Counted from the stretch's first letter, positions 17,937 to 26,603 are shown. The stretch: DNA of 64,000 bases from CAYXLI01 sp964464925 (GCA_964464925.1 CAYXLI010000010.1:124001-188000); one strand, 5' to 3'. The notes: generated from the letters alone by a model not told the origin. Made by a program: numbers and translations.

Positions 17937-18471
17937 ATGTGCCTCTCTGATACTCCTCAAAATCCTTCTTCAACTGGCCCTTGATGCGGAATAGCGTCAC
18001 GGCCACGACGGCTGACGAAGTATTCAGCACCTGGGCGATCTCGCGGTTGTCATAGCCTTCCAGGAACTTCATGACGAAGATCTCGGCGTTCTTAGCGCTG
18101 AGGCGGGAAACAGCTCTGCGCAACCAACGCTGCGTTTCGATCATTTCGTTCCAGGCAGGCTGACTGCCGTGGGTGGCTTCGACTCCGCTGTCTTCGAGCG
18201 AAATGCTTGCGGCACTCTTGCGGGAGCGGAGAACGTCGAGGGCGGCGTTGATGGCGGCGCGATACAGGTAGCTCTCCGTATTGGTGAAGTCCGAGGTTTC
18301 GCGCCGGATCAGGCGCAGGAACACGGTCTGCAGGACGTCTTCGGCATCGTCGGCATTGCCTGTGATGCGGTAGGCGGTCCGGAAGATCCGGTTCTGGTGC
18401 TCCTGGAAGATTTGGGACAGCTCTCCGGGCGAGTGCGGCAGCGATCCGGTTTCGGTAGCGACGTGCAGCAT
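17926..18471 (-). CDS. ECF RNA polymerase sigma factor, head of the ABC operon
   Basis: 181 aa from the ATG at 18471, preceded by a strong AAAGGAGG. Region 2: IFQEHQNRIFRTAYRITGNADDAEDVLQTVFLRLIRR; region 4: LSAKNAEIFVMKFLEGYDNREIAQVLNTSSAVVAVTLFRIKGQL. Its stop overlaps the anti-sigma start by 11 nt. The open frame upstream of 18471 reaches into the divergent YCII gene and is not sigma-like. By analogy to other ECF/FecR pairs it probably transcribes its own operon, including the two ABC pairs. Confidence 0.92.
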   Translation of the reverse strand: MLHVATETGSLPHSPGELSQIFQEHQNRIFRTAYRITGNADDAEDVLQTVFLRLIRRETSDFTNTESYLYRAAINAALDVLRSRKSAASISLEDSGVEATHGSQPAWNEMIETQRWLRRAVSRLSAKNAEIFVMKFLEGYDNREIAQVLNTSSAVVAVTLFRIKGQLKKDFEEYQRGTYEA

Positions 18472-18565
18472 CGGCCTCCTTTCTGGGTCCGTTACTGAAG
18501 ACGGAAGGGACCTTGGAATCTTAACAACTTGACGGGCGGACGGCTGATCGTTTGAGATACGTAGA

Positions 18566-18949
18566 ATGACGGACCGAAGGAGTTTTTCTCTCGCCCTTTT
18601 GACGGCTGGGTTGATACCGGCAAACGCCGCCCAGGAATACAAGATGACCACGTACACGTTCGGCATCCTGCGCAAAGGGCCGAAGTGGGGACCCGAAGTG
18701 ACTCCGGAGACGCAGAAGATCCAGGAGGGGCATATGTCGAATATCCGCAAAATGGCGGAATCCGGGCACTTAGTAGTGGCCGGGCCACTGCAGGACGGCG
18801 GCGACATGAGGGGGCTGTTCGTATTTGGCAAAGGGACCCGGGAGGAGATTCGGGCTATGGTGGACCAGGATCCTGCTGTAAAGGCGGGGAGGCTGGTGGT
18901 GGACCTTTATAACTGGTTCGCCGCGGCGGGACTGAAGGTTGTTCAGTAA
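18566..18949 (+). CDS. Exported YCII-domain protein
   Basis: 127 aa with a short signal-like N terminus (RRSFSLALLTAGLIPANAAQ) followed by a YCII/dimeric ferredoxin-like fold: YTFGILRKGPKWG, HMSNIRKMAESGHLVVAGPLQDGGDMRGLFVFG and MVDQDPAVKAGRLVVDLYNW. The His and Asp typical of YCII proteins are in HMSNIRKM and DQDP. YCII proteins are usually cytosolic; export is unusual but frequent in Acidobacteria-type genomes. Its TAA overlaps the ATG of the next gene by one base. Confidence 0.82.
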   Translation: MTDRRSFSLALLTAGLIPANAAQEYKMTTYTFGILRKGPKWGPEVTPETQKIQEGHMSNIRKMAESGHLVVAGPLQDGGDMRGLFVFGKGTREEIRAMVDQDPAVKAGRLVVDLYNWFAAAGLKVVQ

Positions 18950-19503
18950 TGGCGCTTTGGGTGGTGCGCCACGGTGAAACCGAGTGGAGTCTCTCGGGTC
19001 AGCATACTGGATGGAATGATATCCCTCTGACGGAGCACGGGCGGGAGCAGGCGGCGGGCCTCGCCGGACGGCTGCAGGGCCATCACTTCGGGCTTGTGCT
19101 TTGCAGTCCGCTACAGCGCGCCTTGAAGACGTGCCAGTTGGCGGGATTTGCCGATCCTTTGGTGGATCCGGATCTTCGCGAATGGAACTACGGTCAGTAT
19201 GAAGGGAAGACGCGAGAGCAGATTGAGGCTGAGAGGCCCGGGTGGGATTTGTGGCGTGACGGCGTGAAGGGTGGAGAGCGAATTGAGCAGGCTTCGGCGC
19301 GAGCCGAGCGCGTAATTCAAAGAGCCGTCACGGCCGAGGGTGATGCGTTGCTGTTCGCACACGGACATATTTTGAGGATCCTCACGGCCCGGTGGCTGGA
19401 ACTCGCACCCGAGTGTGCCAAGCTGTTTGCGCTGGAGACAGCGTCGATCGGGATCTTAGGGAACGAACGTGAGACGCGCGTGATCCGGCGATGGAACGTT
19501 TGA
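18949..19503 (+). CDS. Histidine phosphatase family protein
   Basis: 184 aa of the phosphoglycerate-mutase-like superfamily. The RHG motif is in VVRHGETEWSLSGQHTGWNDIPLTEHG; the second catalytic His is in LLFAHGHILRI; WNYGQYEGKTREQIE is the usual segment after it. It could be an alpha-ribazole-phosphate or other small-molecule phosphatase; the sequence does not decide. It is coupled to the YCII gene by a one-base overlap. Its last 48 nt overlap the convergent CAP gene. Confidence 0.88.
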   Translation: MALWVVRHGETEWSLSGQHTGWNDIPLTEHGREQAAGLAGRLQGHHFGLVLCSPLQRALKTCQLAGFADPLVDPDLREWNYGQYEGKTREQIEAERPGWDLWRDGVKGGERIEQASARAERVIQRAVTAEGDALLFAHGHILRILTARWLELAPECAKLFALETASIGILGNERETRVIRRWNV

Positions 19504-20064
19504 GAAATCGATCACACAGACGGTTCCGTAAATTTTATGCGGGCCGCAGGCGGAGCCTGCCTGCTGGAGTGACGGATCCAGGAGGATCTTGCGGTGGCCG
19601 CGGCCGGGAACTCCGTCGTCGATGAGCAACTCGACGATTACGTCTTCGGGGGCCTTGGGTCCAAAGCTCATGACCTCTGCGATTGCGGTTGGATTCCGGA
19701 TGTAGTGGCGGATGCGGCTGGAGGGAGTGCTGCCGTTGCTGCCTTCATGCGAAGTAAGTCCTTTCGGACCGATATCTCGCACGTGCTCGAGCGCGGCTCG
19801 CGCCAATTCGCTGGAATCGGCCAGAGGAGAGAGGGGCGACTGGCGCTTGAGCGCCTTCACGGCTTCATCCAACGCGCGAACACCTTCGTTTGTCTCAATC
19901 GGGACTTGCTTTGGCCGACGGAAGAGCGTGCCTTGGTAATTCGGCCGGAGGGCCTGCAGTTTTGTTGCGTACGCAGGAGGATTTTTCCGAAGGAGGTTCG
20001 ATTCCGCGGTGAGCGGATCGGCGGCGTAGCAGGATAAAACACTGAGGAATAAGAGTCCGCGCAT
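19456..20064 (-). CDS. Secreted CAP/SCP-domain protein
   Basis: About 202 aa with signal peptide (RGLLFLSVLSCYAADP). The CAP core is visible: LDEAVKALKRQSPLSPLADSSELARAALEHVRDIG, then EVMSFGPKAPEDVIVELLIDDGVPGRGHRKILLDPSLQQAGSACG. The His in GRGHRKILL and the earlier Glu match conserved CAP cavity residues. The role of bacterial CAP proteins is poorly known. The ATG at 20064 is preferred; an ATG at 20091 would put a perfect palindrome inside the coding region. Confidence 0.8.
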   Translation of the reverse strand: MRGLLFLSVLSCYAADPLTAESNLLRKNPPAYATKLQALRPNYQGTLFRRPKQVPIETNEGVRALDEAVKALKRQSPLSPLADSSELARAALEHVRDIGPKGLTSHEGSNGSTPSSRIRHYIRNPTAIAEVMSFGPKAPEDVIVELLIDDGVPGRGHRKILLDPSLQQAGSACGPHKIYGTVCVIDFSNVPSPDHARLTFVP

Positions 20065-20066
20065 TC

Positions 20067-20089
20067 GAGATGGGGTCAGACCCCATCTC
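20067..20089. repeat. REP-like perfect palindrome
   Basis: GAGATGGGGTC, one A, then GACCCCATCTC: two perfect 11-base arms with a single-base centre. It sits 30 nt downstream of the hisA stop and directly before the CAP start codon. The core GGGGTCAGACCCC resembles REP elements mobilised by RAYT (IS200-like) transposases. I saw only this one copy in the window. It could also end the his transcript or block read-through into the CAP gene. Confidence 0.7.
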
Positions 20090-20119
20090 ATTTTGGAACA
20101 TGCCCTGGCGTTACCCTGT

Positions 20120-20821
20120 TCAAGCGTTCAATTCTGCCAGTTCCTCAAGCTTGAGGCGACCGGTGTAAATGGCCATACCGAGCGCACAATCGATGCGCAT
20201 GCTGGTGAGGGAACGAATGTCGTCCATGGTGGTGATGCCGCCAGCGGCCGTGATTTCGTGATTGGTGGCTGCCCGCAAGCGGCGGAACCAGTCGAGGTCC
20301 GTACCTTGCAGCATTCCTTCTTTGTCCACATAGGTGCAGAGGAATCCGCCGCAGTAGGGCTCAAATTGCTGGATGACTTCCTCGGCAGTCAGATTGATGG
20401 CTTCCTTCCAGCCTTTCACGACGATGTGTCCGCCTTTGGAATCGAGGGCGATGAGAACACGGGACGGATCCACACGCTCACGCAGCCGTTCCAGAAAAGG
20501 CTGGTTGATTCCGTTGGATGAGAATGCAGCAGTGCCCACAATGATGCGGTAAGCGCCGCGATTCAGCAGAAATTCCGCATGATCGATAGTGCGCACACCG
20601 CCTCCGATGCGGGCCTTCGCGCGCGCGGCTATCTGGACGATGAGTCCTTCATTGGCCAGGCCGGTGCCCATCGCGGCATCCAAGTCGATCACCTGGATCT
20701 GAGGAAACGGTGCGAACTTCTCCAGCATTTCGTCGACGCTCTCCACCTCAAGCGCCTTCTCACGACCCTGAATGAGTTGTACGACCTTGCCGCCCAGCAA
20801 ATCGATGCATGGAATAATCAA
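20120..20821 (-). CDS. hisA: ProFAR isomerase (histidine biosynthesis step 4)
   Basis: 233 aa TIM barrel that isomerises ProFAR to PRFAR. Catalytic Asp in MIIPCIDLLGG and a second Asp in LIALDSKGGH; phosphate-binding loops RIGGGVRT and AAGGITTMDD. Internal half-barrel symmetry with hisF is visible. Last gene of the his operon, overlapping hisF by 4 nt. The VDKEGMLQGTD segment is slightly unlike enteric HisA but keeps the key residues. Confidence 0.95.
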   Translation of the reverse strand: MIIPCIDLLGGKVVQLIQGREKALEVESVDEMLEKFAPFPQIQVIDLDAAMGTGLANEGLIVQIAARAKARIGGGVRTIDHAEFLLNRGAYRIIVGTAAFSSNGINQPFLERLRERVDPSRVLIALDSKGGHIVVKGWKEAINLTAEEVIQQFEPYCGGFLCTYVDKEGMLQGTDLDWFRRLRAATNHEITAAGGITTMDDIRSLTSMRIDCALGMAIYTGRLKLEELAELNA

Positions 20822-21585
20822 TCGCGAATCCTCCGAACCGGGACCTTATTTTTTTCGAGATAATCCTTCAACTGGTCAACCGTGTAGGTGCCGTAGTGAA
20901 AAATGGACGCCGCCAAGGCCGCATCTGCTTCACCTTCTTCGAACACCTGCAGGAAATCTTCAGGCTTCCCGGCTCCGCCCGATGCAATTACCGGAATGTG
21001 GGTCGCGCGGGAAACAGCCCGAGTCAGCGGGCAGTCGAAGCCTGTTTGTACGCCGTCCGTATCCATGGAAGTGAGCAGAATCTCGCCCGCGCCCAAGCGC
21101 TCGCCGCGCGCGGCCCATTCGACAGCGTCAATTCCTTCGTCATCGCGCCCACCCCGTGTGTAAACGTGCCATTTTTCGGGATTCTTCCTGCGAGCATCGA
21201 TCGCCAACACCACCGCCTGCGCACCGAACTCCTGGCTTAACTCGGTGATGAGTTCCGGACGGCGCACCGCCGCCGTGTTGACGCTCACTTTATCCGCGCC
21301 GGACATCAGGATCTTGCGAGCATCGGCGATGGAGCGAATGCCGCCGCCCACCGTGAGAGGAATGAAGACCTTGCGTGCCGTACGGTCCACGACGTCGGCC
21401 ATGATGTCGCGTGCATCGCTCGACGCGGTGATATCGAGGAACACCAGTTCGTCCGCGCTTTGCTGGTTGTAGCGGTCCGCAAGCTCGACAGGATCGCCGG
21501 CATCGCGGAGATTGACGAAATTGACTCCCTTCACAACGCGTCCGGCCGTCACATCGAGGCAGGGAATAATTCGTTTCGCGAGCAT
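20818..21585 (-). CDS. hisF: Imidazole glycerol phosphate synthase, cyclase subunit
   Basis: 255 aa TIM barrel. Catalytic Asp residues in IIPCLDVTAGRVVKG and VVLAIDARRKN; phosphate loops VGGGIRS and ASGGAGKPEDF. It takes ammonia from HisH and closes the imidazole ring, releasing AICAR. The start shares one base with the hisH stop, ensuring balanced synthesis of the two subunits. Confidence 0.97.
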   Translation of the reverse strand: MLAKRIIPCLDVTAGRVVKGVNFVNLRDAGDPVELADRYNQQSADELVFLDITASSDARDIMADVVDRTARKVFIPLTVGGGIRSIADARKILMSGADKVSVNTAAVRRPELITELSQEFGAQAVVLAIDARRKNPEKWHVYTRGGRDDEGIDAVEWAARGERLGAGEILLTSMDTDGVQTGFDCPLTRAVSRATHIPVIASGGAGKPEDFLQVFEEGEADAALAASIFHYGTYTVDQLKDYLEKNKVPVRRIRD

Positions 21586-22181
21586 CAGGCCAACTCCAAG
21601 AAGTTCTTCACCATGCGCAGGCCGATGGGGCCTGACTTCTCCGGATGGAACTGTACGCCATACAAATTGCCGCTCTCCAGAACGGCGGTGTAGGGCTGGG
21701 TGTAAGTGCAGGTAGCCGCGGTCTGAGGCGTTACGGGTACGAAATAGCTGTGAGCGAAATAGACGTAAGGATCGCTGCCCAAACCCGACATCAGCAAACC
21801 CGGCTTAGAGGGCGCGAGACTGTTCCAGCCCATGTGAGGGACTCGCGCGTCGAGAGGAAACCGCTGGACCGTTCCGGAAAACAGGCCGAAACCGCGTACA
21901 TCGGGAGCCTCCGCGCTCTGCTCAAACAGGCCCTGCATTCCGAGACAGATTCCGAGGAATGGGACGCCCGCCTTCATCCGATCCAGAAATGCTTCGCGCA
22001 CGCCCATCGCGTCGATCGAACGCATCATCTGGCCGAAATGCCCGACGCCTGGGAGTATGATTTTATGTGCCTGCTGAAGTCCTTCCGCATCGCGAACCAG
22101 CCTGTATTCCGCGCCAATCTCATTCAGCGTATTCTGCACCGAACGCAGATTCCCGGCGCCGTAATCAAAGATGGCAATCAT
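21585..22181 (-). CDS. hisH: Imidazole glycerol phosphate synthase, glutaminase subunit
   Basis: 198 aa class I glutamine amidotransferase. Nucleophile Cys in FLGICLGMQGLF, His-Glu of the triad in GVQFHPEKSG, oxyanion strand KIILPGVGHFG. It makes ammonia for HisF, encoded directly downstream. Four-base overlap with hisB upstream. Confidence 0.97.
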   Translation of the reverse strand: MIAIFDYGAGNLRSVQNTLNEIGAEYRLVRDAEGLQQAHKIILPGVGHFGQMMRSIDAMGVREAFLDRMKAGVPFLGICLGMQGLFEQSAEAPDVRGFGLFSGTVQRFPLDARVPHMGWNSLAPSKPGLLMSGLGSDPYVYFAHSYFVPVTPQTAATCTYTQPYTAVLESGNLYGVQFHPEKSGPIGLRMVKNFLELA

Positions 22182-22765
22182 AACAACCCCTTTGTCGATG
22201 GAAGCTGATCCTTCAAGCGCTCATCCACGGAGCAGGCATACCGCATGGAGCGTGCGAAGCATTTGAAAATGGCTTCGATCTTATGATGGTTCGATCGTCC
22301 GTACATCACCTTGCAGTGGACATTGGCCAACGCATGCTGCGCGAATCCGGAAAAGAAATCTACCACGAGTTCGGTCTGCAGGTCACCGACAAGCCGTGTC
22401 CGGACCAGGTCTTTGTAGACGAGCGCAGAGCGTCCGCCGAGATCCACTGCGACAACGGCCAGCGTTTCGTCCATCGGCAACACGAAATAGCCCGCACGAT
22501 TGATTCCCTTACGATCACCCAGCGCCTGAGAGAACAGTTGTCCCAGCACGATGCCGACGTCCTCGACAGTGTGATGCTGGTCGACGTCAAGGTCACCCTT
22601 GGCGGCGAGCGTCAGGTCAAACGCGCCGTGCTTGGCGAACAACTCCAACATGTGATCGAAAAAGCGGATGCCCGTCGAGACCTGATACGTCCCCGTTCCG
22701 TCGATATTCAGCGAGCCGCTGATCTGTGTCTCTTTCGTGTTCCGCTCAATCGTGGCCGTTCTCAT
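22178..22765 (-). CDS. hisB: Imidazoleglycerol-phosphate dehydratase
   Basis: 195 aa, monofunctional IGPD (step 6). The two metal-binding His motifs are FFDHMLELFAKHG with DVDQHHTVEDVGI, and CKVMYGRSNHHKIEAIFK. No N-terminal phosphatase domain is fused, unlike enteric HisB, so the histidinol-phosphate phosphatase must be a separate protein; the HAD gene directly upstream is the obvious candidate. Overlaps both neighbours by 4 nt. Confidence 0.96.
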   Translation of the reverse strand: MRTATIERNTKETQISGSLNIDGTGTYQVSTGIRFFDHMLELFAKHGAFDLTLAAKGDLDVDQHHTVEDVGIVLGQLFSQALGDRKGINRAGYFVLPMDETLAVVAVDLGGRSALVYKDLVRTRLVGDLQTELVVDFFSGFAQHALANVHCKVMYGRSNHHKIEAIFKCFARSMRYACSVDERLKDQLPSTKGLL

Positions 22766-23442
22766 AGCACTGTTTCCAATTCATTGATGTTTTCGAGCAC
22801 GGCGATTGCGCCTTCGCCATGTAACAGGGCGCATAGCTCGTCATAGCGCGGATTTTCCTTATGGGCGATCCCGATGAAGGGGACTCCGGCGGCCTTGGCG
22901 CTGCGTGCGTCATCCACAGTGTCGCCGACGTACCAAAGGGCCGTGCCGGGTCTTTCACTCGCGATCAGAAGCAGTCCATCCGGTGCGGGCTTGGCGTTCG
23001 GCACGTCGCCATCGCCCACCAGCCTCGCCCATTGCAGGTCTGGGATGAACCGGCGCAGCGTGATATTTGCCTCTTCGGGCGTACGTCCCGTGAAGATGGC
23101 CAAGTCGTAGCGCTCCTGCAGGCGCGTGAAGAGGGCATCCTTGGCGATCCATCGTTCGCGCAGCATGAGGCCGGGCTCTCCGTCGATACCAAAGAAAAAT
23201 CTCTGGAACTGCTCCACGACAGTTTCGTAATCCACTTCGGTGCCAAGATCGCTGAGGATTTTCTGTGAGAGTGCCCAGTCGTTGTTCCAGCCGCCTGCGT
23301 TCTTATAATCCTGAATCAGTTCCTTCGTAATCTCCTGGCCGCTGAAGTGGCGCACCGTGCAGCGGATCGTCTCGCGGTACGATTCGGACACATCCACCAG
23401 CACGCCATCCATATCGAATACGATCAAACCGCGCTTGCTCAC
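22762..23442 (-). CDS. HAD-superfamily phosphatase inside the his operon; candidate histidinol-phosphate phosphatase
   Basis: 226 aa, subfamily IA HAD phosphatase. Motif I FDMDGVLVD (nucleophile Asp and acid Asp), motif II Thr in IFTGRTPEEA, motif III Lys in NAKPAPDG, motif IV VGDTVDDARSA; a helical cap follows motif I. It recalls the TIGR01548 group of HAD proteins, whose members were often mis-labelled as IGPD. Here it lies between hisC and hisB with 4-nt overlaps on both sides and the operon has no other histidinol-phosphatase (no HisB N-domain, no PHP or HisN type). Function is inferred from context. Confidence 0.85.
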   Translation of the reverse strand: MSKRGLIVFDMDGVLVDVSESYRETIRCTVRHFSGQEITKELIQDYKNAGGWNNDWALSQKILSDLGTEVDYETVVEQFQRFFFGIDGEPGLMLRERWIAKDALFTRLQERYDLAIFTGRTPEEANITLRRFIPDLQWARLVGDGDVPNAKPAPDGLLLIASERPGTALWYVGDTVDDARSAKAAGVPFIGIAHKENPRYDELCALLHGEGAIAVLENINELETVL

Positions 23443-24497
23443 CAGATCTTCTCCAAAAGGCTTAGAAACTCCCGCATCTGATCGCGGGTGCCAACGGTCA
23501 CGCGCACAGTGCCGGGGATCTCATGACCGCGGTCGCGCACCAGGATACCCTGTTCGCGCAACTTATCCCGTACTTCTTTAGAGCGCTCGGCGAGCCTCAT
23601 CAGGACGAAGTTTCCATTCGACTCCCAGTAGGGAATCTTCAGTTTCTCCAGGCCCACATAAAGCAGTTCGCGAGCGGCCAGCACTTCAGTGACGTAACGC
23701 GTAATATACGCGTTGTCCTGCACGGCGGCGCGGGCGGCGAGTGTGGCCAGCCAGTTCACGCTGTAAGGCGACTGTGCCTTATGCATGTAGGCGATGTTGC
23801 TGGCCTGCGAGAAAACGCATCCGATACGCATGCCGGCCATTCCGTACACTTTGGAAAACGTCCTGCTGACAAACAGGTTCGGATATTCCTCGATGAGCCG
23901 GATGGCACTGATGCCGCAGAACTCATAATAGGCTTCATCGATCAGCACGGCGGCGCCGGGCGCACGGCGCAGAATCTTCTCGATGCCTTCTACCGTCACG
24001 GCGGCGCCGGTCGGGTTATTCGGATTGGATATCAGGACCGCGCGCGTGGTCGGGTCGATGGCATTCATCAACTCTTCGAGGGGAAATGCGAGCGTATCGG
24101 GTCTGTAGTCGATCTCGCGGATGCTCGCTCCGGCCACTTCCGCGTAGAAGCGGTACATGGCGTAGGATGGCCGCAGGATGACGACATCGTCATCATCGTC
24201 GACATATGTATTAATCAGGACCTGGATGGCTTCGTCGGTGCCGTTCGTCAGCAGCATCTGGTCTTCCGCAACGTGGAAGTGGGCCGCCAGTTCAGCCTTT
24301 GCCTCCACATACTCCGGATAGGTTGCCAGTCGATTCCCATCCAGCCGCTGCTTGAGAAACTCGATAACTTTCGGCGAGCAGCCGAGGGTGTTCTCATTGA
24401 AATCGAGACGGAGTTTGTCCGCGCGACCCCCGGTGGGCGGCGCGTAAGGGGCCATCTGTAGAACGGCCTCCCGGGGCCGCAGGCGCTTAGCGCTCAT
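23439..24497 (-). CDS. hisC: Histidinol-phosphate aminotransferase
   Basis: 352 aa, fold-type I PLP enzyme (step 7). The PLP lysine is in SRTFSKVYGMAGMRIG; LDFNENTLGCSP near the N terminus, ISNPNNPTG and LIDEAYYEF are the usual substrate and cofactor segments. Its start lies 11 nt inside hisD and its stop overlaps the HAD gene by 4 nt. Confidence 0.96.
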   Translation of the reverse strand: MSAKRLRPREAVLQMAPYAPPTGGRADKLRLDFNENTLGCSPKVIEFLKQRLDGNRLATYPEYVEAKAELAAHFHVAEDQMLLTNGTDEAIQVLINTYVDDDDDVVILRPSYAMYRFYAEVAGASIREIDYRPDTLAFPLEELMNAIDPTTRAVLISNPNNPTGAAVTVEGIEKILRRAPGAAVLIDEAYYEFCGISAIRLIEEYPNLFVSRTFSKVYGMAGMRIGCVFSQASNIAYMHKAQSPYSVNWLATLAARAAVQDNAYITRYVTEVLAARELLYVGLEKLKIPYWESNGNFVLMRLAERSKEVRDKLREQGILVRDRGHEIPGTVRVTVGTRDQMREFLSLLEKIW

Positions 24498-25731
24498 TGC
24501 GAATCTCCACCGAGCGCGCGTGCGCCTCCAGACCCTCGGCCCGGGCGAGTGTAGTGATGGCCGGAGTTAAAGCCGCCAGCGCGCGCGGACTCAGTTCCTG
24601 CGTCGATATGACTTTCACGTAATCCGCGGCGGAGAGGCCGCCACGCAGCCGGGCGGCACCGGTCGTCGGCAGGACGTGGTTGGGGCCGGAGGCGTAATCT
24701 CCGGCCGCCTCAGGACTCGTAGGGCCGATGAATATGCTGCCTGCATGGACAATTCCGGGAAGCAGCGCGGGATCGTGGATGCTCAGATGTTCCGGAGCAA
24801 AACGGTTGCTGATCTCCACAGCTTCCTGGGCCGAGCGGACCAGAATAATGGCGCTGTTCTTATCGATAGCCTTTCGAGCCACGGCGGCTGTGGACAGAGT
24901 CTCCAATTGACGCTCAATTTCTTTGGCCACGGCCTGGGCGAGGCGCTTCGATTTGGTTAACAACACCGCGGAGGCTTCGGTATCGTGCTCTGCCTGAGCG
25001 AGCATGTCCGCGGCGAGCCATGCCGGATTTGCGTCGTCGGCAATGATGAGAATCTCGGTGGGACCCGCCACGAAGTCGATTCCTACTTCTCCAGCCAGCA
25101 TCTTCTTCGCAGCGGCCACGTAGATGTTGCCGGGACCAACGATGCGATCCGCACGCGGAACTGTCCTGGTCCCGTAAGCGAATGCGGCTATGGCGTGCGC
25201 GCCACCCATGAGGAACGTCTGGGTTGCGCCTAGCAAGGATGCGGTGCCGAGTACTTCAGCAACTGGCCTGGGTGAGGCGACGCATACGTTGGGAACACCC
25301 GCTACCTGCGCGGGAATTACCGTCATCATAAGCGTGGATGGCAGGGGATAGCGTCCGGACGGAATGTAGGCGGCCACCGTATCGAGCGGACGAATGACCT
25401 GCCCCACTTTCAGGCCAGGGGCGATGATGGCACTTTTCGCGACGGGCATCTGCAATTTGGCGAAGGCCCGAATGTTCTTCGACGCCGTTCGCACGGCGCT
25501 CCGAAAGGCGGCACTCAATTGTTTCTCTGCCGCTTGCAACTCAGCGGCCGGCACCAGCACAGTCTTCCGGTCGAAATTGTCGAACCTTTGCGCAAATTCC
25601 AGAACGGCCTTGTCGCCTCGCGTCCGTACGGCTTCGAGAATCGGACCCACCGTCTCTTCCGCTTCCTGGAATCGCGCCGCCTTGCGCGCGAGGATCTTGC
25701 CGACCTGGTTGGATTCTACGATTCGAATCAT
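24487..25731 (-). CDS. hisD: Histidinol dehydrogenase
   Basis: 414 aa zinc enzyme for the last two oxidations to histidine. Seen: PSGRYPLPSTLMMTVIPAQVAGV, VDKIVGPGN-like ADRIVGPGNIYVAAAKKML, GPTEILIIADD, QAEHDTEASAVLLT and RFAPEHLSIH. The ATG at 25731 is 2 nt after the hisG stop. The frame continues 40 codons further into hisG but that part has no similarity. Confidence 0.96.
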   Translation of the reverse strand: MIRIVESNQVGKILARKAARFQEAEETVGPILEAVRTRGDKAVLEFAQRFDNFDRKTVLVPAAELQAAEKQLSAAFRSAVRTASKNIRAFAKLQMPVAKSAIIAPGLKVGQVIRPLDTVAAYIPSGRYPLPSTLMMTVIPAQVAGVPNVCVASPRPVAEVLGTASLLGATQTFLMGGAHAIAAFAYGTRTVPRADRIVGPGNIYVAAAKKMLAGEVGIDFVAGPTEILIIADDANPAWLAADMLAQAEHDTEASAVLLTKSKRLAQAVAKEIERQLETLSTAAVARKAIDKNSAIILVRSAQEAVEISNRFAPEHLSIHDPALLPGIVHAGSIFIGPTSPEAAGDYASGPNHVLPTTGAARLRGGLSAADYVKVISTQELSPRALAALTPAITTLARAEGLEAHARSVEIRNER

Positions 25732-25733
25732 GG

Positions 25734-26603
25734 CTACATCACGATCTTGTTGAGCGGATACTCGACGATTCCCTGCGCCCCTGCCTCTTTCAAACGGGGC
25801 AGGATATTGCGCACGGTGTTCTCGTCGAGGATCGTGTTTACGGCCAGCCAATCGTCATCGCTGAGTGTCGAGATCGTCGGATTCTTGAGGGCAGGCAGGA
25901 CAGACAGCACATTCTTCAAATCCTGCTTGCGCACATTGAGCATGAGGCCTACCTTGCCCAGTGCGTTGATCGCGCCCTCGAGCAGCATCTTAATATCAGC
26001 GAGTTTGCGGCGCTTCCATTCGTCCTGATACGAAGCCGTGTTCGCAATGAGTTGGGTATTCGATTCGAGTACGGTTTCCACAATGCGCAGCTTGTTGGCG
26101 CGCAAGGATGACCCGGTTTCGGTCACTTCCACGATCGCGTCGGCCAGCTCCGGCGGCTTTACCTCGGTTGCTCCCCAACTGAATTCCACTTTTGCGGTCA
26201 CGCCGTGCTGCGCCAGGTAACGTTTGGTGGCGCCGACCAACTCCGTGGCGATGATCTTCCCTTGTAGATCCTTGACGCTGTGAACGGGTGACGCTTCCGG
26301 TACGGCAAGTACCCAGCGCACTTTCCCGAAGCTCTGCTTGGCGTAAATCAGGTCGCAAACAGTCTCCACTTGAGCAGCGTTCTCCTCAACCCAATCGCGG
26401 CCGGTGAGGCCCGCGTCGAGAATGCCATCCTCGACATAACGAGCCATCTCCTGAGCGCGGATCAGCATGCATTCGATTTCGGGGTCGTCCACAGCGGGGA
26501 AATACGAGCGGCTGCTGGTCGTGATGTGAAAGCCCGCACGCCGGAACAGATCTATGGTGGCGTTTTCCAGGCTTCCCTTGGGAATGCCGAGTTTCAGTTT
26601 CAT
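25734..26603 (-). CDS. hisG: ATP phosphoribosyltransferase, long form
   Basis: 289 aa, first committed step of histidine synthesis. Catalytic domain: LKLGIPKGSLENATIDLF, DAGLTGRDWVEE, KIIATELVGATKRYL, and the PRPP loop VEVTETGSSLRAN. The C-terminal ~75 residues (MLNVRKQDLKNVLSVLPALKNPTISTLSDDDWLAVNTI) form the ACT-like regulatory domain of the long form, so feedback inhibition by histidine and no need for HisZ are expected. Overlaps hisI by 4 nt. Confidence 0.96.
   Translation of the reverse strand: MKLKLGIPKGSLENATIDLFRRAGFHITTSSRSYFPAVDDPEIECMLIRAQEMARYVEDGILDAGLTGRDWVEENAAQVETVCDLIYAKQSFGKVRWVLAVPEASPVHSVKDLQGKIIATELVGATKRYLAQHGVTAKVEFSWGATEVKPPELADAIVEVTETGSSLRANKLRIVETVLESNTQLIANTASYQDEWKRRKLADIKMLLEGAINALGKVGLMLNVRKQDLKNVLSVLPALKNPTISTLSDDDWLAVNTILDENTVRNILPRLKEAGAQGIVEYPLNKIVM

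Noticed and set aside
25732..25851. Longer hisD start
   Set aside because: The 40 extra codons lie in hisG and have no HisD similarity.
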